DNA of 36,344 nucleotides. Source: Candidatus Poribacteria bacterium. Lineage in GTDB: Bacteria > Poribacteria > WGA-4E > WGA-3G. A program made the translations under genes and the position numbers. The stretch is from contig JAJEDN010000057.1 in the NCBI GenBank assembly GCA_022821495.1, positions 1 to 36,344 on the forward strand, in the 5' to 3' direction. The notes under the pieces are model-generated. The model did no database searches and was not told where the DNA came from. It was given only the letters and a program-made list of their open reading frames with translations. Shown in pieces: positions 7,303-16,195 of the stretch (positions are counted from its first letter, which is position 1; the number at the start of each line of letters is the position of its first letter).

Positions 7303-9057
7303 ATGCCGAATTCTCGTTACTCGTTACACCAATATTCGGTTGATACATTGTTAAATTGGATTAGAACCGAGGAGATAGTTATTCCAGAAATTCAGAGACC
7401 TTTCGTCTGGTCCTCAAACAAAGTGTGTGGCTTTATTGATTCACTTTACCACGGTTACCCTGTTGGGTATCTCATCACTTGGCCGAAGTCGGATGTCTCC
7501 CTCCGAGGCGGAGAATCATCAACCCGTGAACGGGTCCTGATTGATGGACAGCAACGCACAATGGCACTTCGAGCAGCATTGTTAGGAAAAAAGGTTTTGG
7601 CGAAAAAATATAGGGAGCAGCGAATTCAGATAGCTTTTCATCCGGATAGAGAAGAATTCGCGGTGGCAACTCGCTCGATCCAGCGAGATTCAAGTTGGAT
7701 TTCTGACATCTCCACTGTTTTCAATTCTAATTCAGGGCTGATCCAATTAGTCGATGAGTACTGTGAGCGAAACGACGGGGTGAACAGATATGAAATGGGT
7801 GAACGTATAGGAAGACTTTATGAGATTCGGAACAATTCTCTGGGCGTTATTGAACTGAGTGCAGACATAGATATAGAGACTGTTGTGGAAATTTTTGTCC
7901 GTATTAATGGAACAGGAGTCCGCTTAAGTGCAGCGGATTTAATTATGTCCAAGCTGGCTGCCAGTGAACAGTATAACGGGCACCTATTGCGTCAGTCTAT
8001 TGACTATTTTTGTCATTTAGCAACTGTCCCTGAAGCGTACGATCGTTTAATTGAAGATCGTGCATTCGCTGATACAGATTATTTTCGATCAATAGAATGG
8101 TTAAGGGATTGGAGTGATAATGTCTATATTCCTGCCTATACTGACATGCTTCGAGTCGTTTTTGCATCAAAATTCAAGCGTGGAGACTTAACCAATTTGG
8201 TAGATTTACTCTCGGGGGATTCTGCAGAAGAAGTATTTCATCGACTAGAAGACAGTATGCGAAACTATATAAACGAAACTAATTTCAAACGTTTTGTTAT
8301 GATATTGCGCTCGGCAGGGTTCGTAAGTGCCTCAATGCTCACAGCGAAAAACGCTGTTAATTCTGCATATATTCTATTTCTAATATTGCGTACACAGAAT
8401 GTGAATGCTGGTCAAATTGAAAGATTGGTCCGCCGATGGTTTGTGATGTCTGTATTAACAGAAAGATATAGTGGTGAACCCCAGGCTACTTTGAGTGAAG
8501 ATGTCCGAAATATGAGTACTGAAGAAAGAGTTGAGGACTACCTTAAAAGTTTAGAGCGATCAGGACTTTCGGATGCTTTTTGGAACGAGGAGTTTATGCA
8601 GAAGGTGAACGTCTCAGGCCCTAACAACGTCTATTTCAATGTGTTTCTTGCAAGCCAAATCAAAGCAAATACCAAGGGATTTCTATCGCGTGATATAACA
8701 ATAAGTAACCTTTTTGAAGGTCAGAAAGACATTCATCATATCTTTCCCAAGAATCATCTCCGCGAGTTAAATATTCCAAAGAAAGAATACAATCAAATCG
8801 CGAATCTCGTAGTCATACAAAGGGACATCAATATCCCAATCGGCGATACGGCACCTACAGTGTATTTTTCACGATTGCAAGCGGGATGTGGAAATGGTGA
8901 ACCTCCCTATGGGGGGATAGATAACTCGGAAGAGTTACAAGAAAATCTTGAGGCTCATTGCATTCCTGAAGACGTTTTTGACAACTACGATGAATTTTTG
9001 AAAGAACGCAGAAAACTCATGGTCAACAAGATACGGAATTATTATTTTTCTTTGTAA
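7303..9057 (+). CDS. DUF262 / HNH nuclease, GmrSD- or SspE-like
   Basis: 584 residues with an AGGAGA ribosome binding site. N-terminal DUF262 (ParB/Srx-like NTPase fold): IPEIQRPFVWS at ~27-37 and IDGQQRTMALR at ~80-90. The middle is helical (residues ~150-450). A C-terminal HNH-type motif KDIHHIFPKNHL lies near residues 475-486, with Asn about 20 residues later (IANLVVIQRDIN). Relatives include type IV modification-dependent restriction enzymes (GmrSD) and the phosphorothioation-linked SspE, which degrade modified or foreign DNA using nucleotide hydrolysis. No modification genes are visible nearby, so type IV-like action is most plausible. It lies 42 nt after the TPR gene and 21 nt before a second nuclease. 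Confidence 0.8.
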   Translation: MPNSRYSLHQYSVDTLLNWIRTEEIVIPEIQRPFVWSSNKVCGFIDSLYHGYPVGYLITWPKSDVSLRGGESSTRERVLIDGQQRTMALRAALLGKKVLAKKYREQRIQIAFHPDREEFAVATRSIQRDSSWISDISTVFNSNSGLIQLVDEYCERNDGVNRYEMGERIGRLYEIRNNSLGVIELSADIDIETVVEIFVRINGTGVRLSAADLIMSKLAASEQYNGHLLRQSIDYFCHLATVPEAYDRLIEDRAFADTDYFRSIEWLRDWSDNVYIPAYTDMLRVVFASKFKRGDLTNLVDLLSGDSAEEVFHRLEDSMRNYINETNFKRFVMILRSAGFVSASMLTAKNAVNSAYILFLILRTQNVNAGQIERLVRRWFVMSVLTERYSGEPQATLSEDVRNMSTEERVEDYLKSLERSGLSDAFWNEEFMQKVNVSGPNNVYFNVFLASQIKANTKGFLSRDITISNLFEGQKDIHHIFPKNHLRELNIPKKEYNQIANLVVIQRDINIPIGDTAPTVYFSRLQAGCGNGEPPYGGIDNSEELQENLEAHCIPEDVFDNYDEFLKERRKLMVNKIRNYYFSL

Positions 9058-9078
9058 CGCAAGCTGGGGAATTAACCA

Positions 9079-9900
9079 ATGAAAAACACTAATGAACCCA
9101 TCAAGGCAGCACCAACCGCGAGATCTGATGGCGAACTTAGTGGTATGAGAAACATTCTTACGGACGCTCTTTACGAGATAGGATACGATGACACTTTGGT
9201 GGACCCACTCATAGCAAGAAATGTCATTGATTTCAGTATCGTTGATTATACGGACGATATCATAGACCAGCTCATTGAACACTATGGAGAGTCCATGGTA
9301 TGGGCCCACCTTGAAGACGCTGTTGCCTTTGAGGGATTGACTGCTTCTTTAACAGGAAAGATGGAAAGAGACTGGCGTGCTGCTGAGGGTGGCACTTTTC
9401 GAGAACGGATCCGACATATTATCACTAATCGAATTGAAAACTTAGGGATGAGAGTCGTTACCCATTATGAGTTAGAGAATAGCAGCACCCTCTCCGAAGA
9501 ATTGGAAGGCGTTAAACGGCATTTGACAATTGATTACGGAGAATTCAATTCTTATCTCCCGGATGTTGATTTTGTTATTTACACGCCTGAAAATTTACGC
9601 GTTATCGCTGTAATCTCATGTGCAGTTAAGCTGAAAAACCGAATCATTGAAAACGCTTATTGGAAACGCAAACTTCTGACAGACGGAAATAGTGCCGCCA
9701 TCAAATTCTATCTCATTACCGCTGATATAGACAAAACCCTGCAGATTGTGGATTCACCAAAGAGAGAGCGAGTCATTGCAGAAGTAGAACTTGACGGGAC
9801 TTATGTGTTGACAGCGGAGGAACTTGAGGAGAGTGACAAAGTCAAACTGTTTGAACATTTTATTCAGGATCTTAAACGAGTCATAGGAGAGAACCAATAA
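9079..9900 (+). CDS. BsaWI-like type II restriction endonuclease family protein, PD-(D/E)XK
   Basis: 273 residues. The nuclease core is visible at ~160-200: LPDVDFVIY (Asp162/Asp164), then VIAVISCAVKLKNRI and ENAYWKRKL. This pattern matches the BsaWI family, where I recall the second block as ISCKxSLRERI followed by AYWKLKL. Here the lysine usually after Ser-Cys/Val is Ala182, and a Lys sits two positions later (184), so catalysis could be altered. There is no DNA methyltransferase in the window, unlike a standard type II pair. It follows the DUF262-HNH gene by 21 nt and is probably co-transcribed with it. The stop is only 4 nt before the iolE-like gene. Confidence 0.65.
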   Translation: MKNTNEPIKAAPTARSDGELSGMRNILTDALYEIGYDDTLVDPLIARNVIDFSIVDYTDDIIDQLIEHYGESMVWAHLEDAVAFEGLTASLTGKMERDWRAAEGGTFRERIRHIITNRIENLGMRVVTHYELENSSTLSEELEGVKRHLTIDYGEFNSYLPDVDFVIYTPENLRVIAVISCAVKLKNRIIENAYWKRKLLTDGNSAAIKFYLITADIDKTLQIVDSPKRERVIAEVELDGTYVLTAEELEESDKVKLFEHFIQDLKRVIGENQ

Positions 9901-9904
9901 CAAA

Positions 9905-10798
9905 ATGAAAATAGCAAATGCTCCATGTTCGTGGGGTATACTTGAGTTTGAGTTGGATGGTGAGGCACCCGACTATGCACAGGTGTTAGACGAGATGCAC
10001 GCCATCGGTTACATCGGCACCGAATTAGGGGATTGGGGATTTATGCCGACGCATGCAGGGCAACTTCGCGACGAACTTGCGAAGCGAGACCTAACGCTGT
10101 TGGGTGCGTTCGTAGCGGTCGCGCTCGCCGATGCGGAAACACACGCAGCAGGTGAAGCGACAGCATTGCGGCACGCTCGCTTGTTAGCAGACACCAACGG
10201 ACAGACGCCCTTCATCGTGCTTTCGGATGACAACGCTACTACGGAAATACGCACCCGTTATGCCGGTCGTGTCCGACCCGAATACGGGTTAACACCCGCG
10301 CAATGGGACACGTTTGTAGATGGCGTGCACCGGATCGCACAATCGGTGAAAGATGAGACAGGACTTCGCACGGTTTTTCATCCGCACTGTGCAGGATATA
10401 TAGAGACAGCGGCAGAGATTGACACACTCATGGAACGCACCGATCCGAACCTCGTCGGCTTGTGTTTTGATACTGGACATTACCGATTCGGCGGCGGTGA
10501 TCCGCTTGAAGCTTATGCACGACACGCGGACCGGATCTGGCACGTCCACTTCAAAGATTGCCATCCTGACATCGCTGCGCGTTCTCGGAGAGATGGGTGG
10601 GATTACTTTGCATCCGTCGGTAACGGTGTTTTTTGTGAGTTAGGTAAAGGAGATGTCGATTTTCCGTCGTTCCTTTCGGAATTGAAAAATCGGAACTACG
10701 ACGGTTGGATCGTTGTAGAGCAGGATGTCTTACCGGGGATGGGCAGCCCGTATGAGAGTGCTGAACGGAATTTACGGTATCTGAATTCAATTATATAG
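9905..10798 (+). CDS. iolE: Sugar phosphate isomerase/epimerase, IolE-like (inosose dehydratase family)
   Basis: 297 residues, the usual length for IolE and other xylose-isomerase-like TIM barrels. It starts MKIANAPCSWGILEF, typical of 2-keto-myo-inositol dehydratases. Putative metal-binding segments are FHPHCAGYIE, LCFDTGHYRFGG, WHVHFKDCHPD and WIVVEQD. IolE converts 2-keto-myo-inositol to a diketo product in inositol catabolism. The following gene is an IolG-like dehydrogenase, which would supply that substrate. The exact substrate is not proven, since Gfo/TIM-barrel pairs of this type also act on other sugars. GC and codon use differ visibly from the island just upstream. Confidence 0.75.
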   Translation: MKIANAPCSWGILEFELDGEAPDYAQVLDEMHAIGYIGTELGDWGFMPTHAGQLRDELAKRDLTLLGAFVAVALADAETHAAGEATALRHARLLADTNGQTPFIVLSDDNATTEIRTRYAGRVRPEYGLTPAQWDTFVDGVHRIAQSVKDETGLRTVFHPHCAGYIETAAEIDTLMERTDPNLVGLCFDTGHYRFGGGDPLEAYARHADRIWHVHFKDCHPDIAARSRRDGWDYFASVGNGVFCELGKGDVDFPSFLSELKNRNYDGWIVVEQDVLPGMGSPYESAERNLRYLNSII

Positions 10799-10845
10799 GA
10801 ATAAAAATTGAAATTGACGGACAGCGTTCGGGTTAGGAGACCTTG

Positions 10846-11868
10846 ATGCATAATAAATCCTCAAAGATCGGAGTCGGTGTTATTGGTGCAGGACGTATCG
10901 GTAAACTTCACATCGAACACCTTGCCCAAAATATACCCGAAGTCGAACTACTCTCGATTTGCAGCTTGAACCAACCTATGGCTGAGTCTCTCGCCGAACA
11001 GTTTAATGTCCCGAAAGTGGCAGCCGATTACAACACCCTTTTGGTGGATCCGCAGATTGACGCTGTGCTTGTTACCTCTTCAACCGATACGCATGTCGAA
11101 ATCAGTCAAGCCGCAGCGAAGGCAGGCAAACATATCTTTTGCGAGAAACCGATTTCGTTGGATCTGGAACAGATCGACGAGACATTGGCGATTGTCGAAA
11201 AAGCCGGTGTGAAGTTTCAGATCGGTTTCAATCGGAGGTTTGATGCGAGTTTTAAGCGTGTACGGGAGGCGGTTACTTCTGGTGAGATTGGCGAACCCCA
11301 TATCATACGCATAACGAGCCGCGACCCCGCACCACCACCGATCGAGTACGTCAAGGTTTCAGGTGGAATTTTTCTTGACATGACGATCCACGATTTCGAT
11401 ATGGCGCGTTATCTGATTGATGACGAAGTTATTGAAGTCTACGCGGCAGGCGGCGTGCGCGTTGATCCGAAAATTGGTGCTGCAGGTGATATTGACACGA
11501 CGGTTATCACCTTACGATTTGAGAATGGGGTTATCGGAACAATTGACAACAGTAGAGAGGCTGTCTACGGCTACGATCAGCGAGTTGAGGTGTTCGGTTC
11601 AAAAGGGATGGTTACGGCGGCGAATCCACCAATAGATACCGTTACCTTCAGCGGTAGTGAGGGCACTCGCGCTGCTTCGCCTCCATATTTCTTTGTGGAA
11701 CGCTACAAACCGGCGTTTCTCTCGGAGTTACAGGCGTTTTTCGCGTGCATTCAGGAAGATACACCACCGCCAGTTACAGGTTTGGATGGTCGCGCCCCTG
11801 TCGTGATAGGGTTCGCAGCCTTGAAATCGCTGCGCGAAAATCGTCCTGTCCTTTTGTCGGAAATTTAA
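10846..11868 (+). CDS. iolG: Gfo/Idh/MocA oxidoreductase, IolG-like inositol 2-dehydrogenase
   Basis: 340 residues. Rossmann motif GVIGAGRIGKLH at the N-terminus, FCEKPISLD with the conserved Lys near residue 98, and FLDMTIHDFDMARYL containing the catalytic His-Asp pair near residue 180. It would oxidise myo-inositol (or a related sugar or cyclitol) with NAD+. GGAG about 6 nt upstream favours the ATG at 10846 over the adjacent TTG at 10843. It forms a pair with the iolE-like gene. Confidence 0.75.
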   Translation: MHNKSSKIGVGVIGAGRIGKLHIEHLAQNIPEVELLSICSLNQPMAESLAEQFNVPKVAADYNTLLVDPQIDAVLVTSSTDTHVEISQAAAKAGKHIFCEKPISLDLEQIDETLAIVEKAGVKFQIGFNRRFDASFKRVREAVTSGEIGEPHIIRITSRDPAPPPIEYVKVSGGIFLDMTIHDFDMARYLIDDEVIEVYAAGGVRVDPKIGAAGDIDTTVITLRFENGVIGTIDNSREAVYGYDQRVEVFGSKGMVTAANPPIDTVTFSGSEGTRAASPPYFFVERYKPAFLSELQAFFACIQEDTPPPVTGLDGRAPVVIGFAALKSLRENRPVLLSEI

Positions 11869-12016
11869 CCCCCTAAATCCCCCTTATCAGGGGGACTTTG
11901 ATTGGAAGAAACCCCCTAAAGAATCAGAATCAACGGTATGAATGCCTTATAGGCATTCACCGGGTATGAATGCCGTGTGGCATTCCCCGCCCCTTATCAG
12001 GGGGACTTTAAAAGGT
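11868..12016. repeat. Dispersed palindromic repeats between convergent genes
   Basis: Two copies of a CCCCTTATCAGGGGGACTTT block (near 11879-11899 and 11990-12010) flank two tandem hairpins: GAATGCC-TTATA-GGCATTC at 11940-11958 and GAATGCC-GTGT-GGCATTC at 11968-11985, spaced 28 bp. A third relative of the C-rich block lies inside the MITE at 31819-31909. The region sits between iolG (+) and the ABC ATPase (-), so it may also act as a bidirectional transcription stop. Confidence 0.75.
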
Positions 12017-12019
12017 GCT

Positions 12020-12754
12020 TTACTCACCCTCACCGCCGACTTCACCGACTTCGATGTCAATCTCATCGCGCTTCCTGATCCGTTCCACGAGGCCATCACG
12101 GATGTCCACAATTCGGTCAGAGACATCAAGCATCTTCAAGTCGTGCGTCGCCGAAATTACAGTGACCCCTTGTTCGTTATTCAGGCGTTTAATCAGATCA
12201 ATAATCTCACGTCCGGTGATGGTATCAAGGTTCGCTGTCGGTTCATCGGCAAGGATAATGCTCGGATCGTTGGCAAGTGCCCTCGCAATAGCGACGCGCT
12301 GCCGTTGACCACCTGAGAGTTCATCGGGCAGGTGGTACATCCTATCCCCTAACCCTACCATATCCAGCAACTTTTCTGCCCTTTCATTGCGGTCCCGTTC
12401 AGAAATCCCCGCGAAAATCATCGGCAGTGTTACGTTGCCGTGCGCGCTACGCACGTGTAGCAAGTTGTAACTCTGAAAGATATAGCCGACGCGGTGACAC
12501 CGAAACGCCGCAATCTGTCTTTGCGAAAGTTGCGACATGTTTTGACCGTCAATGTAGACCTGTCCCTCCGTAGGACGATCGAGGGCACCGATCATGTTAA
12601 AGAGCGTGGATTTACCTGAACCCGAGGGCCCCATCAGTGAGATATACTCCCCGCGTTCAATCTCAATATTGATGCCGTCCAAAGCACGAAGAATATTTGA
12701 ACCCATGCGATATTCTTTGACAACATCTTCCGTTTTCACAACGATATCAGCCAT
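12020..12754 (-). CDS. ABC transporter ATP-binding protein, MacB/LolD family
   Basis: 244 residues with a full set of ABC motifs: Walker A GPSGSGKST near 40, Q-loop region FQSYNLL, signature LSGGQRQRVAIARAL, Walker B IILADEPTANLD, and the switch His in ATHDLKM. It belongs to the class that powers MacB-, LolD- or FtsE-like exporters. The gene directly upstream (12769-13446, 14 nt gap) encodes an FtsX-type permease, so the two make one transporter. The substrate is unknown. RBS GGAGG precedes the ATG. Confidence 0.9.
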   Translation of the reverse strand: MADIVVKTEDVVKEYRMGSNILRALDGINIEIERGEYISLMGPSGSGKSTLFNMIGALDRPTEGQVYIDGQNMSQLSQRQIAAFRCHRVGYIFQSYNLLHVRSAHGNVTLPMIFAGISERDRNERAEKLLDMVGLGDRMYHLPDELSGGQRQRVAIARALANDPSIILADEPTANLDTITGREIIDLIKRLNNEQGVTVISATHDLKMLDVSDRIVDIRDGLVERIRKRDEIDIEVGEVGGEGE

Positions 12755-12768
12755 AGTTTCCTCCGTGC

Positions 12769-13446
12769 CTATACCTCGGTACGCATCGCTTCAGCAGGCG
12801 GAAGTTTCGCCGCACGCCATGCCGGGAACGATGAACCGATCACTGCCAGAATCATGCCGAGGATACACCCAAGCAGAATAACGATTATCACACCGAGTTG
12901 CATCGGCCCGTTTTCAGGTTGTGCAGGTAACAGGGGGAAATAGAAGAATAAGTCTAACCCATAGTCTTTAAGTCCTAAAAGTACCGCGCCCAATGTTCCG
13001 ATGAGCGCACCGATGAGTGCCCCTGAAAACCCCTGAAACCCTGATTCAAGTAAGAACAGTCTAACCACGAACCCATCTAACGCACCGAGACATTTCATCG
13101 TGCCGATCTCACGGAAACGTTCTGTTACCGCCATCAGCATTGAGTTCGCGATACCTACGACACACACAATCAAGGACATAACAATGAGCCATATATCTTT
13201 TGTAGAAATGCCTTGTTCCGTTGTCTCTTCAAAAGTATTAATTGTTGATTGTCGTCCGCTTTCCTGTAGTGCGACACCGATTTCATTATTTGTCCATACC
13301 GAAACCAGAAAGGCAATGCCCAGTGTAATGCCTGCTGTCGTGATGATTGAACGACCAAAACGGATTTTCAGACTCTGAAAACTGATCCGTAGCGATTCTA
13401 CGAAAGGCAGATCAATCTGTTCTTCAATGGGTGTTCTTTGCTGCAA
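12769..13446 (-). CDS. Short FtsX/MacB-like ABC transporter permease
   Basis: 225 residues. A cytoplasmic N-terminus is followed by TM1 (IITTAGITLGIAFLVSVW, ~36-53), a short periplasmic loop of about 35 residues, then TM2 (WLIVMSLIVCVVGIANSML, ~84-104), TM3 (~130-160) and TM4 (LGVIIVILLGCILGMILAVIG, ~185-207). The loop is far shorter than the MacB periplasmic domain of standard 400-residue permeases, so this is a stripped-down version with the conserved C-terminal FtsX motifs (RFREIGTMKCLGA, FPAWRAAKLPPAEAMR). It probably dimerises with the ATPase downstream. Confidence 0.8.
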   Translation of the reverse strand: MQQRTPIEEQIDLPFVESLRISFQSLKIRFGRSIITTAGITLGIAFLVSVWTNNEIGVALQESGRQSTINTFEETTEQGISTKDIWLIVMSLIVCVVGIANSMLMAVTERFREIGTMKCLGALDGFVVRLFLLESGFQGFSGALIGALIGTLGAVLLGLKDYGLDLFFYFPLLPAQPENGPMQLGVIIVILLGCILGMILAVIGSSFPAWRAAKLPPAEAMRTEV

Positions 13447-13586
13447 ATCTCTGTCTCCTTGTCCTTATTTTATATCATACGAGGGTATTATATCAAATTT
13501 ACAATTTCAAGTCAAATTTTTCATGCAGACGTATAATCCTGTCCATCCATTAATCTTGAAAACCCTAATTCAGATAACTAAAAACC

Positions 13587-13603
13587 GACCGCTGATGGCT
13601 GAT
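13587..13603 (+). repeat. 17-bp dispersed repeat, copy 1
   Basis: GACCGCTGATGGCTGAT here is found in inverted orientation at 19752-19768 before recX. It is intergenic in both places. Confidence 0.7.
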
Positions 13604-13623
13604 AGCCGACTGCCTCTACACCA

Positions 13624-13652
13624 TTGACTTTTCGCTTTTAGGCTGTTATACT
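13624..13652 (+). promoter_or_regulatory. Predicted sigma-70 promoter
   Basis: TTGACT (13624-13629) and TATACT (13647-13652) with a 17-nt spacer, about 24 nt before the ATG at 13676. It is the cleanest promoter-like sequence in the window. Confidence 0.6.
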
Positions 13653-13675
13653 GAGGGGCAAGGCAGGACAAACCG

Positions 13676-14269
13676 ATGCTCCAAAAATCTTTCTCTATTC
13701 TACTGCTATTGCTGTGCTACGGGACTCCGGTTTCCGCACACGATACATTCTATCCACACCATCGCGAAGATTTTGAGAACATGGCGCGCCGCCGAGAATT
13801 GCGGACGACTGTTCTCCTCAGTACAGCTGCGTTTCTCGGTGTTCTTGGGACAATTGTCTATATCGCCCTACGAAACAGCAGAGATGATAGCGATATTGAC
13901 GATGTTGATACGAAAACGGATCAAGAGCATTTGGAGCATGCCATAAACAGAGCCGCGAACGCTGCACAGCAGGTACTTGCGGCAAAAGGAGATGTCGCGG
14001 CGGCTGCTACAAGATGCCTCACAACCTATGCTGAGGCGTGCGGTGTGACGTGGCAAAAACGTTCTTATGGACAGCCGCATCCAGCGTCAGTTCCATACCA
14101 GATACGATGTAAAATTGGGGCAGATGTTGTTACACTCAGCATCAACACCAAATTCATTCAATTGAAGGTAAAACGCGGTTTATCTAAAACAGGTTTCGGC
14201 TCGCAAGGATCATCAAAAAGTGCCAGTGCAACTGTTATATTGGAAAGATCGGATAACGGAGAGGAATAG
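13676..14269 (+). CDS. Hypothetical membrane-anchored protein
   Basis: 197 residues, not recognised. The N-terminus has a signal-peptide-like stretch (FSILLLLLCYGTPVSA, residues 5-20). A second hydrophobic segment follows (TVLLSTAAFLGVLGTIVYIAL, ~45-65), then an acidic stretch (DDSDIDDVD), an Ala-rich helix (~85-115) and a C-terminal beta-like region with two Cys. The acidic part may face the periplasm or the cytoplasm. It has its own promoter and converges on larB with only a 10-nt gap. No function assigned. Confidence 0.55.
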   Translation: MLQKSFSILLLLLCYGTPVSAHDTFYPHHREDFENMARRRELRTTVLLSTAAFLGVLGTIVYIALRNSRDDSDIDDVDTKTDQEHLEHAINRAANAAQQVLAAKGDVAAAATRCLTTYAEACGVTWQKRSYGQPHPASVPYQIRCKIGADVVTLSINTKFIQLKVKRGLSKTGFGSQGSSKSASATVILERSDNGEE

Positions 14270-14279
14270 GGAATATAGG

Positions 14280-15029
14280 TTACGCTGTGAGTTTATTGAT
14301 CAGTGAAGCACTATAGCCGGCACCGAAACCGTTGTCAATGTTCACTACAGTGACACCAGAGGCACAACTATTTAGCATACCTAATAAGGCAGCCAACCCG
14401 CCAAAACTTGCGCCGTAGCCGATACTGGTGGGTACCGCGATGACAGGACAATTCACCAATCCACCGACGACGCTCGGAAGTGCCCCCTCCATGCCTGCAA
14501 CGACGATGATGACGCGGGCTGTCAAGAGTTTCTCATGGTTGCCTATTAAGCGGTGTAACCCTGCTACACCGACATCATAGAGGCGTTCGGGTTGGTTTCC
14601 CATCATCGCTGCCGTTTCAACGGCTTCCTCTGCGACTGGCAGGTCGGATGTGCCGGCAGAGACAACAAGGATTCCTGGAATATTTTCCCCTTCAGATTGT
14701 GCAACACTGATTGTACGTCCGAGTTCGTTATAGCGCGCCTCAGGCTGAATTTCTTTGACCGCTTCGTACATGTCAGAGGTGGCGCGAGTTGCGAGGAGCG
14801 GATGTCCCGCTGCGAGGATGCGATTACTAATCTGTTGAACGTGTTCAACCGTTTTCCCTTGACAGAAAATGACTTCGGGAAATCCTGTACGCAGTTGACG
14901 ATGGTGATCTATTTTTGAAAACCCTAAATCTTCAAACGGAAGTGTGCGAAGAGATTGCAGGGCATCATCCACTGCAACCTCTCCACCTTTAACCTGTTCA
15001 AGCAGGGCTTTTAGTCTTTCGATTTCCAT
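14280..15029 (-). CDS. larB: LarB, pyridinium-3,5-biscarboxylic acid mononucleotide synthase
   Basis: 249 residues. The AIR-carboxylase-like (PurE-related) core is clear: [17 protein letters not shown] near 120-136, [18 protein letters not shown] near 173-190, and [17 protein letters not shown] near 200-216, which are LarB landmarks. LarB carboxylates nicotinic acid adenine dinucleotide and releases AMP, the first step in making the nickel-pincer cofactor of lactate racemase-type enzymes. LarC and LarE are not in the window. It overlaps the YtxH gene upstream as TAATG, so the two are translationally coupled. Confidence 0.9.
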   Translation of the reverse strand: MEIERLKALLEQVKGGEVAVDDALQSLRTLPFEDLGFSKIDHHRQLRTGFPEVIFCQGKTVEHVQQISNRILAAGHPLLATRATSDMYEAVKEIQPEARYNELGRTISVAQSEGENIPGILVVSAGTSDLPVAEEAVETAAMMGNQPERLYDVGVAGLHRLIGNHEKLLTARVIIVVAGMEGALPSVVGGLVNCPVIAVPTSIGYGASFGGLAALLGMLNSCASGVTVVNIDNGFGAGYSASLINKLTA

Positions 15030-15439
15030 TAGGCTTCTTCGGTAGCCTCTTCATCGGTGCCATCGTTGCTACCGATGCCAGGAATGGATTCAGCGATTTT
15101 AGTACGAACATCTGCGGAGACTTTGCGTCCAGTATCCACAGCACTCTTCACTTGCTCGCCTGCTTCTTGGAGACGTTCCTTGCTGCTATCTACGATACCG
15201 TGAACGCCTTCTCTACCTTGTTCTACGAGGGTCTGAACGCCTTGTCGTGCACTATCAGACGCTTGATGTGCAAGTTCAACCGTCCGGTTCTTTGCGTCAA
15301 TCGAAGTGTCGCGAATCTTCTGTCGAGTTTCTTTGCCGGAATTCGGTGCATAAAGCAAGCTGACAACAGCACCTGCCATGAAACCGGTGAAAAAAGCAAA
15401 AACCATCGTTAGCCCGTTGTTCTGTCCATTGTTACTCAT
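15029..15439 (-). CDS. YtxH domain-containing protein
   Basis: 136 residues. An N-terminal transmembrane helix with a Gly-rich motif ([19 protein letters not shown], ~13-31) is followed by [12 protein letters not shown], characteristic of YtxH/gas-vesicle-like stress proteins. A long amphipathic coiled helix (~45-115) and an acidic tail follow. Function is unknown; relatives are membrane-associated. It lies with DUF948 upstream, a common partner, and larB downstream. Confidence 0.8.
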   Translation of the reverse strand: MSNNGQNNGLTMVFAFFTGFMAGAVVSLLYAPNSGKETRQKIRDTSIDAKNRTVELAHQASDSARQGVQTLVEQGREGVHGIVDSSKERLQEAGEQVKSAVDTGRKVSADVRTKIAESIPGIGSNDGTDEEATEEA

Positions 15440-15637
15440 TTTTTTGTCCTTTCTATTTCATCGAATCTGTTTTGACGCAGCGTGTCCGCCAAAACTTGTT
15501 GTTTAAAACTTACGAAAATTAGTGTTAAAAGTTTCAATTCTTGCATTTATCTCTCAGTGGAATTTTTACACTGTTTCTTGTGTAATTAAACGTTCAAATG
15601 TTTTTTATCGTTGACAATTAGGTTTTACCTGATTTGG

Positions 15638-16195
15638 TTACATTTCGGGTGCCTCGGATGTCGGGACATTTTCTTCTGGCGCGTGTGCCTGTCCAGAAGC
15701 AAAATTGCTCCATCCTGCTTTGATACCCTGCCACACGCTTGTGATGTCAGCAAGTGAGGTCGCTATTTGGTCGCGGAAAAACGTCGCCTGTTCAATCGTC
15801 TGCCCAGAGAATCCACTCACCTTCTGAACCAAGTCTTCGAGTTGTTGAATACTTTGGTTCAGCGCATCACTCATCTCTTGGATGTTATGTACAGTGGGTT
15901 GAATTTCGGTCTCGCTAATGCCTTGTAAAGACGCTGTCAATCCATTTAGATTTTGTAGCAGCTCGGGCAATTCCGCGTTCACCTCTTTCACTGTCTTATC
16001 CACATCCATAATCAATTCCCCGATTTCCTGATTAACGATGTTTTCTATGGAATTCAGCGTATTTCGGACGCTATTCAACGAATTGCGAAGGCTGCTGATT
16101 GCTGCACAGAGATACCCCGCAAGCGCTGTAAGTGCGATTAACAAGATACCGAGGCTAATTTTCCAAAAAATTGAACTTATAAAACCCCAATCCAT
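15638..16195 (-). CDS. DUF948-like membrane coiled-coil protein
   Basis: 185 residues: one N-terminal TM (ISLGILLIALTALAGYLCAAI, ~13-33), then a coiled-coil of heptad-like segments (LRNSLNSVRNTLNSIENIV...) to ~130, and a Pro/Glu-rich tail. This layout is that of DUF948 general-stress-like proteins, which often precede YtxH genes, as here. No enzymatic motif is seen. The 198-nt gap down to YtxH (15440-15637) is AT-rich and holds no gene. Confidence 0.7.
   Translation of the reverse strand: MDWGFISSIFWKISLGILLIALTALAGYLCAAISSLRNSLNSVRNTLNSIENIVNQEIGELIMDVDKTVKEVNAELPELLQNLNGLTASLQGISETEIQPTVHNIQEMSDALNQSIQQLEDLVQKVSGFSGQTIEQATFFRDQIATSLADITSVWQGIKAGWSNFASGQAHAPEENVPTSEAPEM

Noticed and set aside
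11940..11985. Short CRISPR-like array
   Set aside because: Only two units, each a self-palindrome with a 4-5 nt loop, and no spacers of regular length or cas genes; a hairpin repeat instead.
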